NCBI RefSeq assembly: GCF_049615385.1
Contig: NZ_JBMZFL010000003.1
Origin: Aequoribacter sp049615385
GTDB taxonomy: Bacteria > Pseudomonadota > Gammaproteobacteria > Pseudomonadales > Halieaceae
Length of the DNA stretch: 64,000 nucleotides
Direction: 5' to 3' (one strand)
Shown: positions 54,458-63,000 of the stretch, in pieces
Position numbering within the stretch: position 1 is the stretch's first letter
Layout of the letters: each line of letters opens with the position of its first letter
Translations under genes and position numbers: made by a program
The notes under the pieces: model-generated
Databases searched by the model: none
What the model saw: only the letters and a program-made list of their open reading frames with translations
What the model was told of the DNA's origin: nothing

Positions 54458-54982
54458 TCAATGCGTCAACTGTGTGTTGACGCAATGCACCACTTCGGGC
54501 TGTTGGTTCGGTGATTCTTGCGCAAACTGATAGGTGAATTGACCGGCAGGCGTCAGCAAATTCACAAAGGAGGCGGCATAGGGCTCTATGTCTTGAAGTA
54601 AGGTGCTGGTGAAAACCAGTTCGTGTAGCTGCCCGGTTAACTGCATTTCTTGGAACACGTAGATAAAATCATCATCGATGCCCGCGCCTACCAACTCTAC
54701 GCTCTGAACTTTCGTGTTTTGACAACGTGGCCACACGGCAAACCGTCGGTCTACGTACAAAGCAATTTCAGCCAAGGCCTCGACCGACTCAACCGGTAAA
54801 GAGGCTTTGTCCTCTCCTGCGAGTTGCAGCACCGATAGTGCGTCTTGCATGTGCATACGGTGCGAAATCTCAACAAGTCCCGTATTCGGGTTGCGTTCGA
54901 CCTCGGTCCAGACATGATGTTGCCGGTGAGCGTGCGCCACGAGTGCTGTGGCGCAAAGCAGGATACTCAATAGTATTCTCAC
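54458..54982 (-). CDS. DUF6702 family protein
   Basis: A 174-residue exported protein (signal peptide ending ALVAHAH) of the DUF6702 type. Such proteins are often found next to M1-like metallopeptidases, as here, three bases downstream of the M1 gene. Function is unknown. It may be a partner of the peptidase. Confidence 0.75.
   Translation of the reverse strand: MRILLSILLCATALVAHAHRQHHVWTEVERNPNTGLVEISHRMHMQDALSVLQLAGEDKASLPVESVEALAEIALYVDRRFAVWPRCQNTKVQSVELVGAGIDDDFIYVFQEMQLTGQLHELVFTSTLLQDIEPYAASFVNLLTPAGQFTYQFAQESPNQQPEVVHCVNTQLTH
54462..54484. terminator. Hairpin at a convergent gene end
   Basis: TGCGTCAA / TTGACGCA with a 7-base loop between the DUF3604 stop and inside the last codons of the DUF6702 gene. 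No T run, so termination is uncertain. Confidence 0.4.
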
Positions 54983-54985
54983 GTG

Positions 54986-57439
54986 TTAGTTGCCTTCGTC
55001 GCTCAGTTCAACCGCCGCCGATTCTTCGGGCTGGTCTTTATCTTCTTTTTTGAGCTTTTCGAGCATATCCGCCATTAAGTTACGTGTTGTCGATTTAGAT
55101 TTGTAGGCCTCAAGGCGCGATTGGTGCACGATGGGCGGAAAGCGATTGTTGCGATAATCTGCGTCGGCGGTACGGTGCTCGCGATCGTGCTCGATATAGT
55201 CCAGCGGTTTGTCCTCTACGAATACGTGGGTCACTTTGTGGTTGTTGCGGCGCCAGATCTCTGGGGGGAGCACCACGCGTTTGCTGTCGCCGTCGGCGTA
55301 GTGAAAATCTAATAGCAAGGGCGAGGGAATGCCGCCGATGTTCTCGAAATCGACAAAGTAATAGTGTTTGTTTTCTGCAATTGCGCGATCAAGCGCCCGC
55401 TGCTGCCAAGGTTCTAGCTTGTCGCGATCTTTTTTGTAATCGTTACGATCTTTATTGGAAACTGTGAATCGATCGTTCTCGTTATAGAAGTCGTTGAGTT
55501 CTGGGTAGCGATCTATGCGCAAAGTAATACCCTGCTCACGATTAAATTGTTCGCTAATAGGTGCGGGTTTGTCGCGCTGAGTCTCGGCACGATCTAAGGG
55601 GAAATCAATCTCAGGGTTGCCTGTTTTGAGTTGATAAGAGCGGATGTCACTGATCGCGATATCGACATGATCCGTGGTGTAGAACCACGCGCGCCAGAAC
55701 CAATCTAAATCAATACCGGAAGCGTCTTCCATGGTTCGGAAAAAGTCGGCCGGCGTGGGGCGCTTGAACTTCCAGCGCTGTGCGTATTCCTTAAATGCGA
55801 AATCGAACAGTTCTCTGCCCATGACTGTCTCGCGCAACACGGTTAAGGCTGCAGCAGGCTTGCTGTAAGCATTTGGTCCAAACTGTAAAATCGAGTCAGA
55901 CTGAGTCATGATCGGCACCTGATTCGCCGACGTCATGTAAGCTGGGATGTAATCCAGAATGTTGGCGTCGTCACGGTAGGCCGGGTAGTTTTCTTCCCAT
56001 TCAAGTTCAGCAACATATTCTAAAAAGCTATTCAATCCCTCGTCCATCCAGGTCCATTGGCGTTCGTCGGAGTTCACGATCATCGGGAAGTAAATGTGTC
56101 CAATTTCGTGGATAATGACACCAATCAACCCGTATTTGACGCGGCGCGAGTAGGTAATAGGTGGTTCAGTGATGCTGTCATCCTCCCACTTTGTTGTTGC
56201 GCTTTTTGCTTTTTCCCAGGGCTCAGGTCGATAACCATTAAAGGTGATCATGGGATATTCCATCCCGCCACGTTCCCACGTGTTGACTGATTGAGCAGTG
56301 GGGTAGGGATACGCGAACGAAAAGCGGTTGTACACTTCCATCGTGTGGACGACCGCGTGAGTCGAATAGTGTGACCAAATGGGCTCTGCTTCGTTCGGGT
56401 AGAACGACATTGCGAGCACCTGCTTTTGCTCTGCCTCAGGTTGCTCGTGGATCATCGCATCCCAAATGAATTTGCTGGAGCTGGCCCAGGCGAAATCGCG
56501 TACCCTGTCGGCTTTAAAATGCCAAGTCTTGGTGCCGGTTGCCGCAGTTTGCTCGTTGGTTTTGGCTTCTTCGGGCGTAACGATGAATCGCGGCTTGTCG
56601 CTAGCCGCTTGTGCTAGGCGCTGCTGTTGAGTTTTTGTCAATACTTGATCGGGGTTTTGCAGCTCGCCGGTCGCCGATACGATATGGTTGTTGGGTACGG
56701 TCAGGTAGACCTCGTAGTCGCCGAATTCGAGCGTGAATTCACCGCGACCCAAAAATGCTTTATTGTGCCAGCCATCATAGTCACTGTATGCGGCCATGCG
56801 CGGAAACCACTGCGCTAAAAAGAAGAGCTCGGTATCGTTTTTCTCGAAATATTCGTAGCCGCCGCGACCGCCTAGGGCCTCTTCATTGATGATGTTAAAG
56901 GCCCACTGAATCTCAAAGTCAATGGATTCTCCCGAGTTGAGAGGCTGCGGGAGGTCGATGCGCATCATGGTGTCAACAATGGTGAATGGCAGAGCTTGGC
57001 CTTTGGCGTTCAGAACGGCGACATCCTGATAGCCGTGTTCGGTATCAGCTGAGCTTTGCTGCAGGCGCAAATCCGAGTAGCTTACGCGATCCTCGCCTGT
57101 TACGGTGCGCGACCGGCGGTCCAGTGAGTCATTCTTGAAACGGTTCTGATCCATTTGCAGCCATAAGTAGCGCAATGTGTCGGGCGAGTGGTTGGTGTAG
57201 TGAATTTTAGAATCTGCAGTGATTCGGCGTAGAGTCTCGTCCAAAGTCGCGTTAATGACATAGTCAGCCTCTTGTTGCCAGTAGCGCTCGCCCGGGGCGC
57301 CCGAAGCCGTCCGATAGACGTTGGGCGTCGGTAGTGTTTGTCCGAGCTGGTTAAATGCCGCGGCGCCGCTCGGGTCATTTGCCCAAGCGGTTGGGATTGC
57401 GACAAAGCTCCAAATGAAACTCATGAAGAAGGTGCGCAT
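54986..57439 (-). CDS. M1 family metallopeptidase
   Basis: An 817-residue exported peptidase. It has the zinc motif HEIGH near residue 464, with the third ligand Glu 18 residues later in MDEGLNSF (HExxH-x18-E), and the N-terminal beta domain typical of gluzincin M1 enzymes. The C-terminus is long and polar (DKDQPEESAAVELSDEGN). A signal peptide ends in AWAND. It probably trims peptides in the periplasm or outside the cell. Confidence 0.92.
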   Translation of the reverse strand: MRTFFMSFIWSFVAIPTAWANDPSGAAAFNQLGQTLPTPNVYRTASGAPGERYWQQEADYVINATLDETLRRITADSKIHYTNHSPDTLRYLWLQMDQNRFKNDSLDRRSRTVTGEDRVSYSDLRLQQSSADTEHGYQDVAVLNAKGQALPFTIVDTMMRIDLPQPLNSGESIDFEIQWAFNIINEEALGGRGGYEYFEKNDTELFFLAQWFPRMAAYSDYDGWHNKAFLGRGEFTLEFGDYEVYLTVPNNHIVSATGELQNPDQVLTKTQQQRLAQAASDKPRFIVTPEEAKTNEQTAATGTKTWHFKADRVRDFAWASSSKFIWDAMIHEQPEAEQKQVLAMSFYPNEAEPIWSHYSTHAVVHTMEVYNRFSFAYPYPTAQSVNTWERGGMEYPMITFNGYRPEPWEKAKSATTKWEDDSITEPPITYSRRVKYGLIGVIIHEIGHIYFPMIVNSDERQWTWMDEGLNSFLEYVAELEWEENYPAYRDDANILDYIPAYMTSANQVPIMTQSDSILQFGPNAYSKPAAALTVLRETVMGRELFDFAFKEYAQRWKFKRPTPADFFRTMEDASGIDLDWFWRAWFYTTDHVDIAISDIRSYQLKTGNPEIDFPLDRAETQRDKPAPISEQFNREQGITLRIDRYPELNDFYNENDRFTVSNKDRNDYKKDRDKLEPWQQRALDRAIAENKHYYFVDFENIGGIPSPLLLDFHYADGDSKRVVLPPEIWRRNNHKVTHVFVEDKPLDYIEHDREHRTADADYRNNRFPPIVHQSRLEAYKSKSTTRNLMADMLEKLKKEDKDQPEESAAVELSDEGN

Positions 57440-57548
57440 TGAGTAGGCCTCGGATCAAAAGTTTGGATGATACCAATCCCGCAATTTTTTTTCTGCTCTG
57501 TGAAATACAGTTTCTGGCTCTAATTTCGGTATTTGTGCGACTATAGGT

Positions 57549-58367
57549 GTGGTCAAACTACGAAAAAGCATAAGAGCTGTTTTGAAAACTATCGTTGTGC
57601 AATCTCACCGCAGTCGTTCGTTGAATGAATGGATCGAGCTCTGCCAAAACTCGGTTCGCCTTTGGGCTGACATTCATCGTTTTGACTATCAGTTTTTAGA
57701 TGATGGTCTCTTTGGCTACCTGCCCACGCGCGACCTGTTGCGACAGTACAACGCAGTAGTAGCGTCTGACCTAGCGCGTTTGCGCTGGTTGCGGGCACTG
57801 CTCGTTGAGTATGAGCGGGTGATTTGGTGCGATGCCGACTGGCTTGTTATGGATGTTGAGCGTTTTCAGCCGCTGAGATCGACTTACGCTTTAGGTCGGG
57901 AAGTCTGGATTGATCAGACAGGTACCGGCGAGCTGAAAGCGTTTAAGAAAGTTCATAACGCCTACCTGCAATTCGACCGCGGCAATACATTTTTAGACTT
58001 TTACATAGAGACTGCAGAGCAGTTTCTGAACAAGAACACGGGCGGCGTCCCGAATCAGTTTATTGGCCCTAAGTTGTTAACCGCGATACATAACGTGGTG
58101 GGTTTGCCTGTTAACGAAAACGCCGGAATGTTGAGTCCCTTGTTGGCGGCAGCTCTCCTGCGGCGCGAAGGCGTGTTGGAGCCTGTCGAGTATGAACGCT
58201 TGACGAAGCATGCTTTTGAGCGGGTAATCGCTTTGTTTCAGCGACGATCGGTGCAAATGCCACTGGCTCTCAATCTCAGTGCGTCATGCATCGAGGCTGC
58301 GGGGCTTGATGCTCGCAAAATCGTGATTCTGTGCGATGTTTTAGGTGAGGGAGTGTTAGTTAAATGA
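57549..58367 (+). CDS. Putative glycosyltransferase (GT-A, DxD)
   Basis: A 272-residue protein with a GT32-like pattern: W-x-x-x-C near residues 27-31, ASDLARLRWLR near 75-85, and the DxD-like metal motif WCDADW near residue 96. The C-terminal part is novel to me. GTG 57549 gives the longest product, and TTG 57582 also fits. It overlaps the histidine kinase gene by 4 nt (ATGA), so it belongs to the kinase-regulator transcript. Sugar donor and acceptor are unknown. Confidence 0.6.
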   Translation: MVKLRKSIRAVLKTIVVQSHRSRSLNEWIELCQNSVRLWADIHRFDYQFLDDGLFGYLPTRDLLRQYNAVVASDLARLRWLRALLVEYERVIWCDADWLVMDVERFQPLRSTYALGREVWIDQTGTGELKAFKKVHNAYLQFDRGNTFLDFYIETAEQFLNKNTGGVPNQFIGPKLLTAIHNVVGLPVNENAGMLSPLLAAALLRREGVLEPVEYERLTKHAFERVIALFQRRSVQMPLALNLSASCIEAAGLDARKIVILCDVLGEGVLVK

Positions 58368-60208
58368 GGCTTGCGAGGTTGTTCGATTCGCTCAGATCTA
58401 AACAGGGCTTATCCGTTGCGCAGTGGGTCTTAATTTTTGCGGCTGCCTTTGCGGTGTCGATACCGTTCTCGGATCCCGGTCACCGTGTCGATGAGGTGCG
58501 ATGGCGGCTGTGTCCTGCTGATACAGCACTCTGTGACACCCCGTGGTTGCTCGGAGGAGATGCCAACGCAGGTTACAACAGTGGCACCTTGCAGTTTGAT
58601 GTGCGTATGTCCGATATTGACCATCCATCAACCTATTTAAGTGTGTCTCCCTCGTATCATGATTACATAAAAGCGGAGTTTTACTCCGCCGCCGATGAAC
58701 TCATTGGCGTTACTGTGCGTGGCGACAAGCAAATAGGTGAGGTTGTGTCGGCCTATGACATTGAACAAACGACTTTACAAGTTCCCGATACGGCAACTCG
58801 TGTTTTACTGAGTATTCGCTCCGCGGGCGGTCTGCGCGGATCGATATCGTTGAGCTCAGTCGACGAATTGCAGTCCTCTTTGGTTCGTAATATTGCAATT
58901 CGCGTTTCGATTATCGTATTCATCGTGTTAAGTGGCGTTTTAGGGCTGGCCTATGGTGTCGTGCGCCGGGACAAGATGCTTTTATTATTTGGCGCCTATC
59001 AAATAAGTTGGACACTATTCTTGCTGTCGTTGTCCAATTTACTGCCCGTTTCTGGGCTCATTAGTCCAGCATTGAATCATCATTTGGTTGGCTTTGGCGC
59101 CATATTTTGCTCGGTTGTCGGTGGCTGGCTGCATTTAGCGATGCTGCGTTACGTTGCGCCGGGTCATGCCATCTTAAAATTTGTTGCGGTCATGCCTTGG
59201 CTTCTGCTGGGAGCGGCCGTTTTGTATATTCTGGGGTGGCACCGTCCTGCGCTGACCATGAACGTTGTGTTGGTTACGGTAACAGCACTCACCGTTGCCG
59301 TGGCAATAGGACGTGCTCGCGCAAGCAAAGGGTTGGCGGGCCTATTTTTAGAGCGCACGCGCTTCTTTTACGTCTTGCTGCTGGCGATTGTCGTCATAAC
59401 CACAATATCCGGTGTTGGTATTGGCAAGCAGTTCTCGTTGACGTATTTGCATTCAGTGCTGGTGGCCGTGGTCTTTGGGGTCATTTTGTTATACCGGTCC
59501 GCGCTTGAGCAAACAGCCGCGGAGCGCGCGGCACGACGCTCCGATGTGATCAAGCAGCGCAAGACCTTGCTAGAGCAAAGGCTAGCGGATCAAAATACAC
59601 TTACTGCGCTACTGACACATGAAATAAAAACGCCCTTAGCAACGCTCTTGCTGATGACTCGTAATCAGCCTGATGCTGCAAAGTATCGATCACAGCTTAA
59701 GCGTATTCAGCGTGTGGTTGACCAAGTGGCTGCCTCGGGCGAATCGGAAGAGGCTCATTTACGGAACGTCGAACGTGTGGCGCTGAGTGATCTCGTTGAG
59801 ACCGTGGTTGGCCAGCTGGAACTCACTGATGAGCAAATTACGCGTTTGTACTATTCTCTGCGTGGTAGAACAGTGGTCACGACGCATCGATTTGGTTTGT
59901 CGACTGTTTTAAGTAACTTGCTGGACAATGCCTTTAAATACGGTGCAGATGACAGCAAGGTTTGCTTGCGGTGTTGGCGGCGTGATGGAAGAGTGTTTAT
60001 TCGCGTACGAAACACTGTGCCGTCGAGTGTGAAGTTTTCAGATCCGACGGATTGGTTTAACAAGTATTGGCGAGATACCCACAGCAGTGATCGTCACGGC
60101 ATGGGTTTGGGCCTTTGGTTGGTGAAAAACATAGCGAGACAGGAGGGATATCGAGTTATGGCGAAACGCGTGGGTCAGCAAGTGGTAATGACGGTTGAAC
60201 TGGTATGA
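58364..60208 (+). CDS. Sensor histidine kinase with 7TM region
   Basis: A 614-residue membrane kinase. It has one N-terminal helix, a periplasmic domain of about 140 residues, seven hydrophobic helices (about residues 180-385), a short linker, HisKA with H419 in LTHEIKTPLATL, and HATPase_c with the N box LLDNAFKYG (519-527) and G2 box GMGLGLWLV (579-587). The layout is 7TMR-DISM-like. The usual DxGxG of the G1 box reads VRNTVPSS. It overlaps the response regulator by 4 nt. Confidence 0.87.
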   Translation: MRLARLFDSLRSKQGLSVAQWVLIFAAAFAVSIPFSDPGHRVDEVRWRLCPADTALCDTPWLLGGDANAGYNSGTLQFDVRMSDIDHPSTYLSVSPSYHDYIKAEFYSAADELIGVTVRGDKQIGEVVSAYDIEQTTLQVPDTATRVLLSIRSAGGLRGSISLSSVDELQSSLVRNIAIRVSIIVFIVLSGVLGLAYGVVRRDKMLLLFGAYQISWTLFLLSLSNLLPVSGLISPALNHHLVGFGAIFCSVVGGWLHLAMLRYVAPGHAILKFVAVMPWLLLGAAVLYILGWHRPALTMNVVLVTVTALTVAVAIGRARASKGLAGLFLERTRFFYVLLLAIVVITTISGVGIGKQFSLTYLHSVLVAVVFGVILLYRSALEQTAAERAARRSDVIKQRKTLLEQRLADQNTLTALLTHEIKTPLATLLLMTRNQPDAAKYRSQLKRIQRVVDQVAASGESEEAHLRNVERVALSDLVETVVGQLELTDEQITRLYYSLRGRTVVTTHRFGLSTVLSNLLDNAFKYGADDSKVCLRCWRRDGRVFIRVRNTVPSSVKFSDPTDWFNKYWRDTHSSDRHGMGLGLWLVKNIARQEGYRVMAKRVGQQVVMTVELV

Positions 60209-60882
60209 GCATGAGGATTTCCGTTTACTTGTGTGAGGACGATACTGCGCTGGCTGGTGAGCTAAAACAACTGCTCATCGACGAAGGTTTTTTATGCGAG
60301 GTGGCGCACTCTGGTAGCGAGCTCGATGGTCTGTTAGCGATGAAAAAGCCCGATATATTGCTGCTAGACCTGCAGTTGGGCGCCGAAACCGGCCTCGATT
60401 TGGCCAATCGTTATCGCCAGAGCATGCCCACAGTGCCGATTGTATTTTTAAGCGCTCACGGCTCCGAGCAAAATCGCATTGCCACCTACGAGGCTGGGGC
60501 GGTGCTGTTCTTGGCTAAACCTTTCGCGCCTGCGGAGCTCATTGCGGTACTGCGATCGATTACCTCGCGTATGGATTTGGCCGTGAAGATCAAACTCGAT
60601 CAAGTGGCTAAACGCTTAATTGGCAGCTATCGAACAAGGCATTTATCAGAGAAAGAATACACCTTGCTGTGCAATTTGGCCTTGAACTATCCCGAGCTTA
60701 CGCCCTATGAAGATCTGATAGACGCGCTGTCTATTGATCCTAGCAAAGACAGTCGTTCGTATTTGGAGGTGATTGTGAGTCGGTTGCGCAGCAAATTGCT
60801 GCGTTTACACGAGCCGCCGCTCAAGGTGTTGAACAAGACCCGTCAGGGTTATGTGCTGAATCAGGCTATTGAACTTGACTAA
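60205..60882 (+). CDS. OmpR-family response regulator
   Basis: A 225-residue regulator. The receiver has the acidic pair E11/D12/D13, the phospho-acceptor D55 in LLLDLQLG, S83 and K105. A C-terminal OmpR/PhoB winged helix spans about residues 130-220. It is the cognate partner of the upstream kinase by position. Downstream lie five 10-bp CTT repeats, plausible binding sites for it, before the pilin genes. Confidence 0.9.
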   Translation: MSMRISVYLCEDDTALAGELKQLLIDEGFLCEVAHSGSELDGLLAMKKPDILLLDLQLGAETGLDLANRYRQSMPTVPIVFLSAHGSEQNRIATYEAGAVLFLAKPFAPAELIAVLRSITSRMDLAVKIKLDQVAKRLIGSYRTRHLSEKEYTLLCNLALNYPELTPYEDLIDALSIDPSKDSRSYLEVIVSRLRSKLLRLHEPPLKVLNKTRQGYVLNQAIELD

Positions 60883-60919
60883 TCTTAAGTATCCTTAAGA
60901 ATTCTTTCGCTAACTTACT
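60874..60919. promoter_or_regulatory. Five in-phase CTT decamers (response-regulator site candidate)
   Basis: CTT occurs at 60874, 60884, 60894, 60904 and 60914, exactly every 10 bp. The units start CTTGAC, CTTAAG, CTTAAG, CTTTCG and CTTACT. OmpR-family regulators bind head-to-tail repeats with 10-11-bp spacing. The array is between the regulator gene and pilE. The first copy overlaps the regulator's last codons. Confidence 0.5.
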
Positions 60920-61028
60920 GTTTGCCAATAGTTTTTTTGTGAACACGGTCTCACTTTGACTTGATTTATAGGTTGGCGAGTGTCACGCTTGCCCTAGTTT
61001 AGGCAATTTTTATATTTAGAGGATGTAA

Positions 61029-61502
61029 GTGCTAATTCGGCGTGGATTTACATTGGTAGAGCTCATCATCGTGGTCGCGATTGTGGCTATTTTGGCTGCC
61101 GTGGCTTTACCGAGCTATCAATCGCAGGTGGCCAAAACAAAGCGCTCGGAGGCTCAGGTGGCGTTACAGAGCATTGCTGTGGCTATGGAAACGCATTATC
61201 GCAAAAAGCTTACTTATGCTTCGGGTCCCACAGCAGCAGATCTAGCGCCGCAATTTTACGCTAACTCCAATCCGCCAAACCCACGGCAGCAGTATCACAT
61301 TTACCCTCAATTTTTGCCAAAAGATAGTTCTAGCGTTACGAGTGCCACCGCTACTTATGAGTTGAGTTTCGAAACGCAATCAGCGAACGCGTATAAATTG
61401 AAGGCACAAGCTAAGAATGCACAGGCGTCGGCCGATTCTGCATGTGCGACTCTGACGCTCGATCATTTAGGAGTTGTCAACAAGCCGGAGTGCTGGGAAT
61501 GA
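61029..61502 (+). CDS. pilE: Type IV pilin-like protein PilE
   Basis: A 157-residue prepilin with the type III signal RRG-FTLVELIIVV, conserved E5 of the mature protein, and a hydrophobic helix. A C-terminal disulfide pair (CATLTLDHLGVVNKPEC) matches minor pilin PilE. GTG 61029 with AGAGGA upstream is the start. It overlaps pilV by 4 nt. Being first in this operon it could be the FimU-like rather than PilE member. Confidence 0.85.
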   Translation: MLIRRGFTLVELIIVVAIVAILAAVALPSYQSQVAKTKRSEAQVALQSIAVAMETHYRKKLTYASGPTAADLAPQFYANSNPPNPRQQYHIYPQFLPKDSSSVTSATATYELSFETQSANAYKLKAQAKNAQASADSACATLTLDHLGVVNKPECWE

Positions 61503-62011
61503 AAATCGCGAGATTTCAGGGTTTCGAAGGCTTTACTCTCATTGAAGTTCTGGTAACTGTATTTGTACTGGCCTTGGGGTTGATAGGTTTTCTGCAGATG
61601 GATATTTATTCGTCGCAAAAAGCCAGAGGTACTTTCTTCAGTTCTGCCGCAGGGCTTATTACAACTGAATTTTCGGAACGCATATACGCCAATCGCATCG
61701 GGCTCATTGAGGGTCACTACGACACAGTTAACTCAGACAAATGGGAAGTAGCCCCGGCTGTATTGTGTACACAGGACCCTTGCGATCCTGAAGAGCTTGC
61801 TGAGTATGATCAATGGCTGTGGTTACAGGCGATTAAAAATCAGTTGCCCTGGGGAGATGCCCCAATTTCAGAGCGAGCAATTCTCTCAGGAGATGGAGCT
61901 AAGGGAAAATTGACGCTTACGGTAAGATGGCTTGAGGTTGGAGCACCAGGCGACGACGTCGCTTCCTTTTCCGTAGAGGTTAATGTTCTGCTGCCAGGAG
62001 TCGCTTTATGA
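61499..62011 (+). CDS. pilV: Minor pilin PilV
   Basis: A 170-residue prepilin with GFTLIEVLVTVFVLALGLIG (20 residues) as its start, followed by the QMDIYSSQKAR helix seen in PilV. It probably sits in the tip complex of the type IV pilus. ATG 61499 overlaps the pilE stop; the longer frame from 61442 lies inside pilE and is rejected. Confidence 0.85.
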   Translation: MKIARFQGFEGFTLIEVLVTVFVLALGLIGFLQMDIYSSQKARGTFFSSAAGLITTEFSERIYANRIGLIEGHYDTVNSDKWEVAPAVLCTQDPCDPEELAEYDQWLWLQAIKNQLPWGDAPISERAILSGDGAKGKLTLTVRWLEVGAPGDDVASFSVEVNVLLPGVAL

Positions 62012-62982
62012 AGGCTTATGGATTAACGATGAATGGGGGGTACACCCTCGTTGAAATAATGATAGCACTCACGTTGGGTGCCATTCTGCTGGCTGGCTCG
62101 TTGGAAATCTATAGTTCTTCACGCGCCTCTTGGGCTGATCAGCGTTTAGGGGCGGTGATTGTCGAGAATGGGCGCGTAACGTCCCAAGTGATTCGCTCAT
62201 CTTTCACCCGTGCTGGCTATTATGGTTGCGTGCCCAATCGTGACAAGCTTTATTTGGATAAAACTGTTGGTTCGGCCTTGTACCCTTATTTTTACGTCGA
62301 ACCAGCGGACGCCGGCGACGGTTTGGGGCTTGTGAGGGACGCAACCTCAGATATCGCGACGGTCTATGATGCAGATAATGATTCGATGGTTTATTTGACT
62401 AGCTCGCACACGCTCAACGGAGGCAGTGCCGCATCACGAAGAATCACATTGGATACCGCTCCGAATTTTTCCGCCGGTGATATCGTCGTTATAAGTGATT
62501 GCGTGACAGCGACTGCGCTTAAAGTTGAATCGGTTGATGACACGGTTGTGACTTATTCTCCAACCAATTGTGGCAGTGGTTTGGCCGGGTGTTCATATGA
62601 CGAAAACGCATCAATCATGAAATTGAACATTCGGAGATTTTATGTGGCTGAGAATGGGCGCGGTGAGGAGTCTCTGTATATCGCGCTCTTTGCTGGCTCG
62701 GGCGGGCTTGAAACGGAACTGGTTGAAGGGGTCTCAAACGTGACGATATATGTCGGTTTAGATGCCGACACAATCGAAGCGGGAGGATCATCCCCAGGAT
62801 CGGACGGCTCAATCGACCGATATGTTCGCCCCAGCAGTGGTGAAACATGGAGTGAAGCAGTGGAAGATTGGAGCGATACCTTAGCAATAAGAATCGACTA
62901 TACGATTAGCTCCCAGGGGCAAGAGACTTTGGCGAGTAACTTCAGTACGGTTGCTATGGTCAGAAATTTTAGAATGAACTAG
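62008..62982 (+). CDS. pilW: Minor pilin PilW
   Basis: A 324-residue prepilin-like protein with NGG-YTLVEIMIALTLG, using Tyr at mature position 1 instead of the common Phe. The large beta domain and size match PilW. ATG 62008 overlaps pilV by 4 nt. Confidence 0.85.
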   Translation: MKAYGLTMNGGYTLVEIMIALTLGAILLAGSLEIYSSSRASWADQRLGAVIVENGRVTSQVIRSSFTRAGYYGCVPNRDKLYLDKTVGSALYPYFYVEPADAGDGLGLVRDATSDIATVYDADNDSMVYLTSSHTLNGGSAASRRITLDTAPNFSAGDIVVISDCVTATALKVESVDDTVVTYSPTNCGSGLAGCSYDENASIMKLNIRRFYVAENGRGEESLYIALFAGSGGLETELVEGVSNVTIYVGLDADTIEAGGSSPGSDGSIDRYVRPSSGETWSEAVEDWSDTLAIRIDYTISSQGQETLASNFSTVAMVRNFRMN

Positions 62983-63000
62983 ATTCAAGGCGGAATAATT

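Noticed and set aside
60961..60990. Sigma-54 promoter before pilE
   Set aside because: The GG and GC elements in TTGGCGAGTG...CTTGCC are 14 bases apart, where a -24/-12 promoter needs 10.
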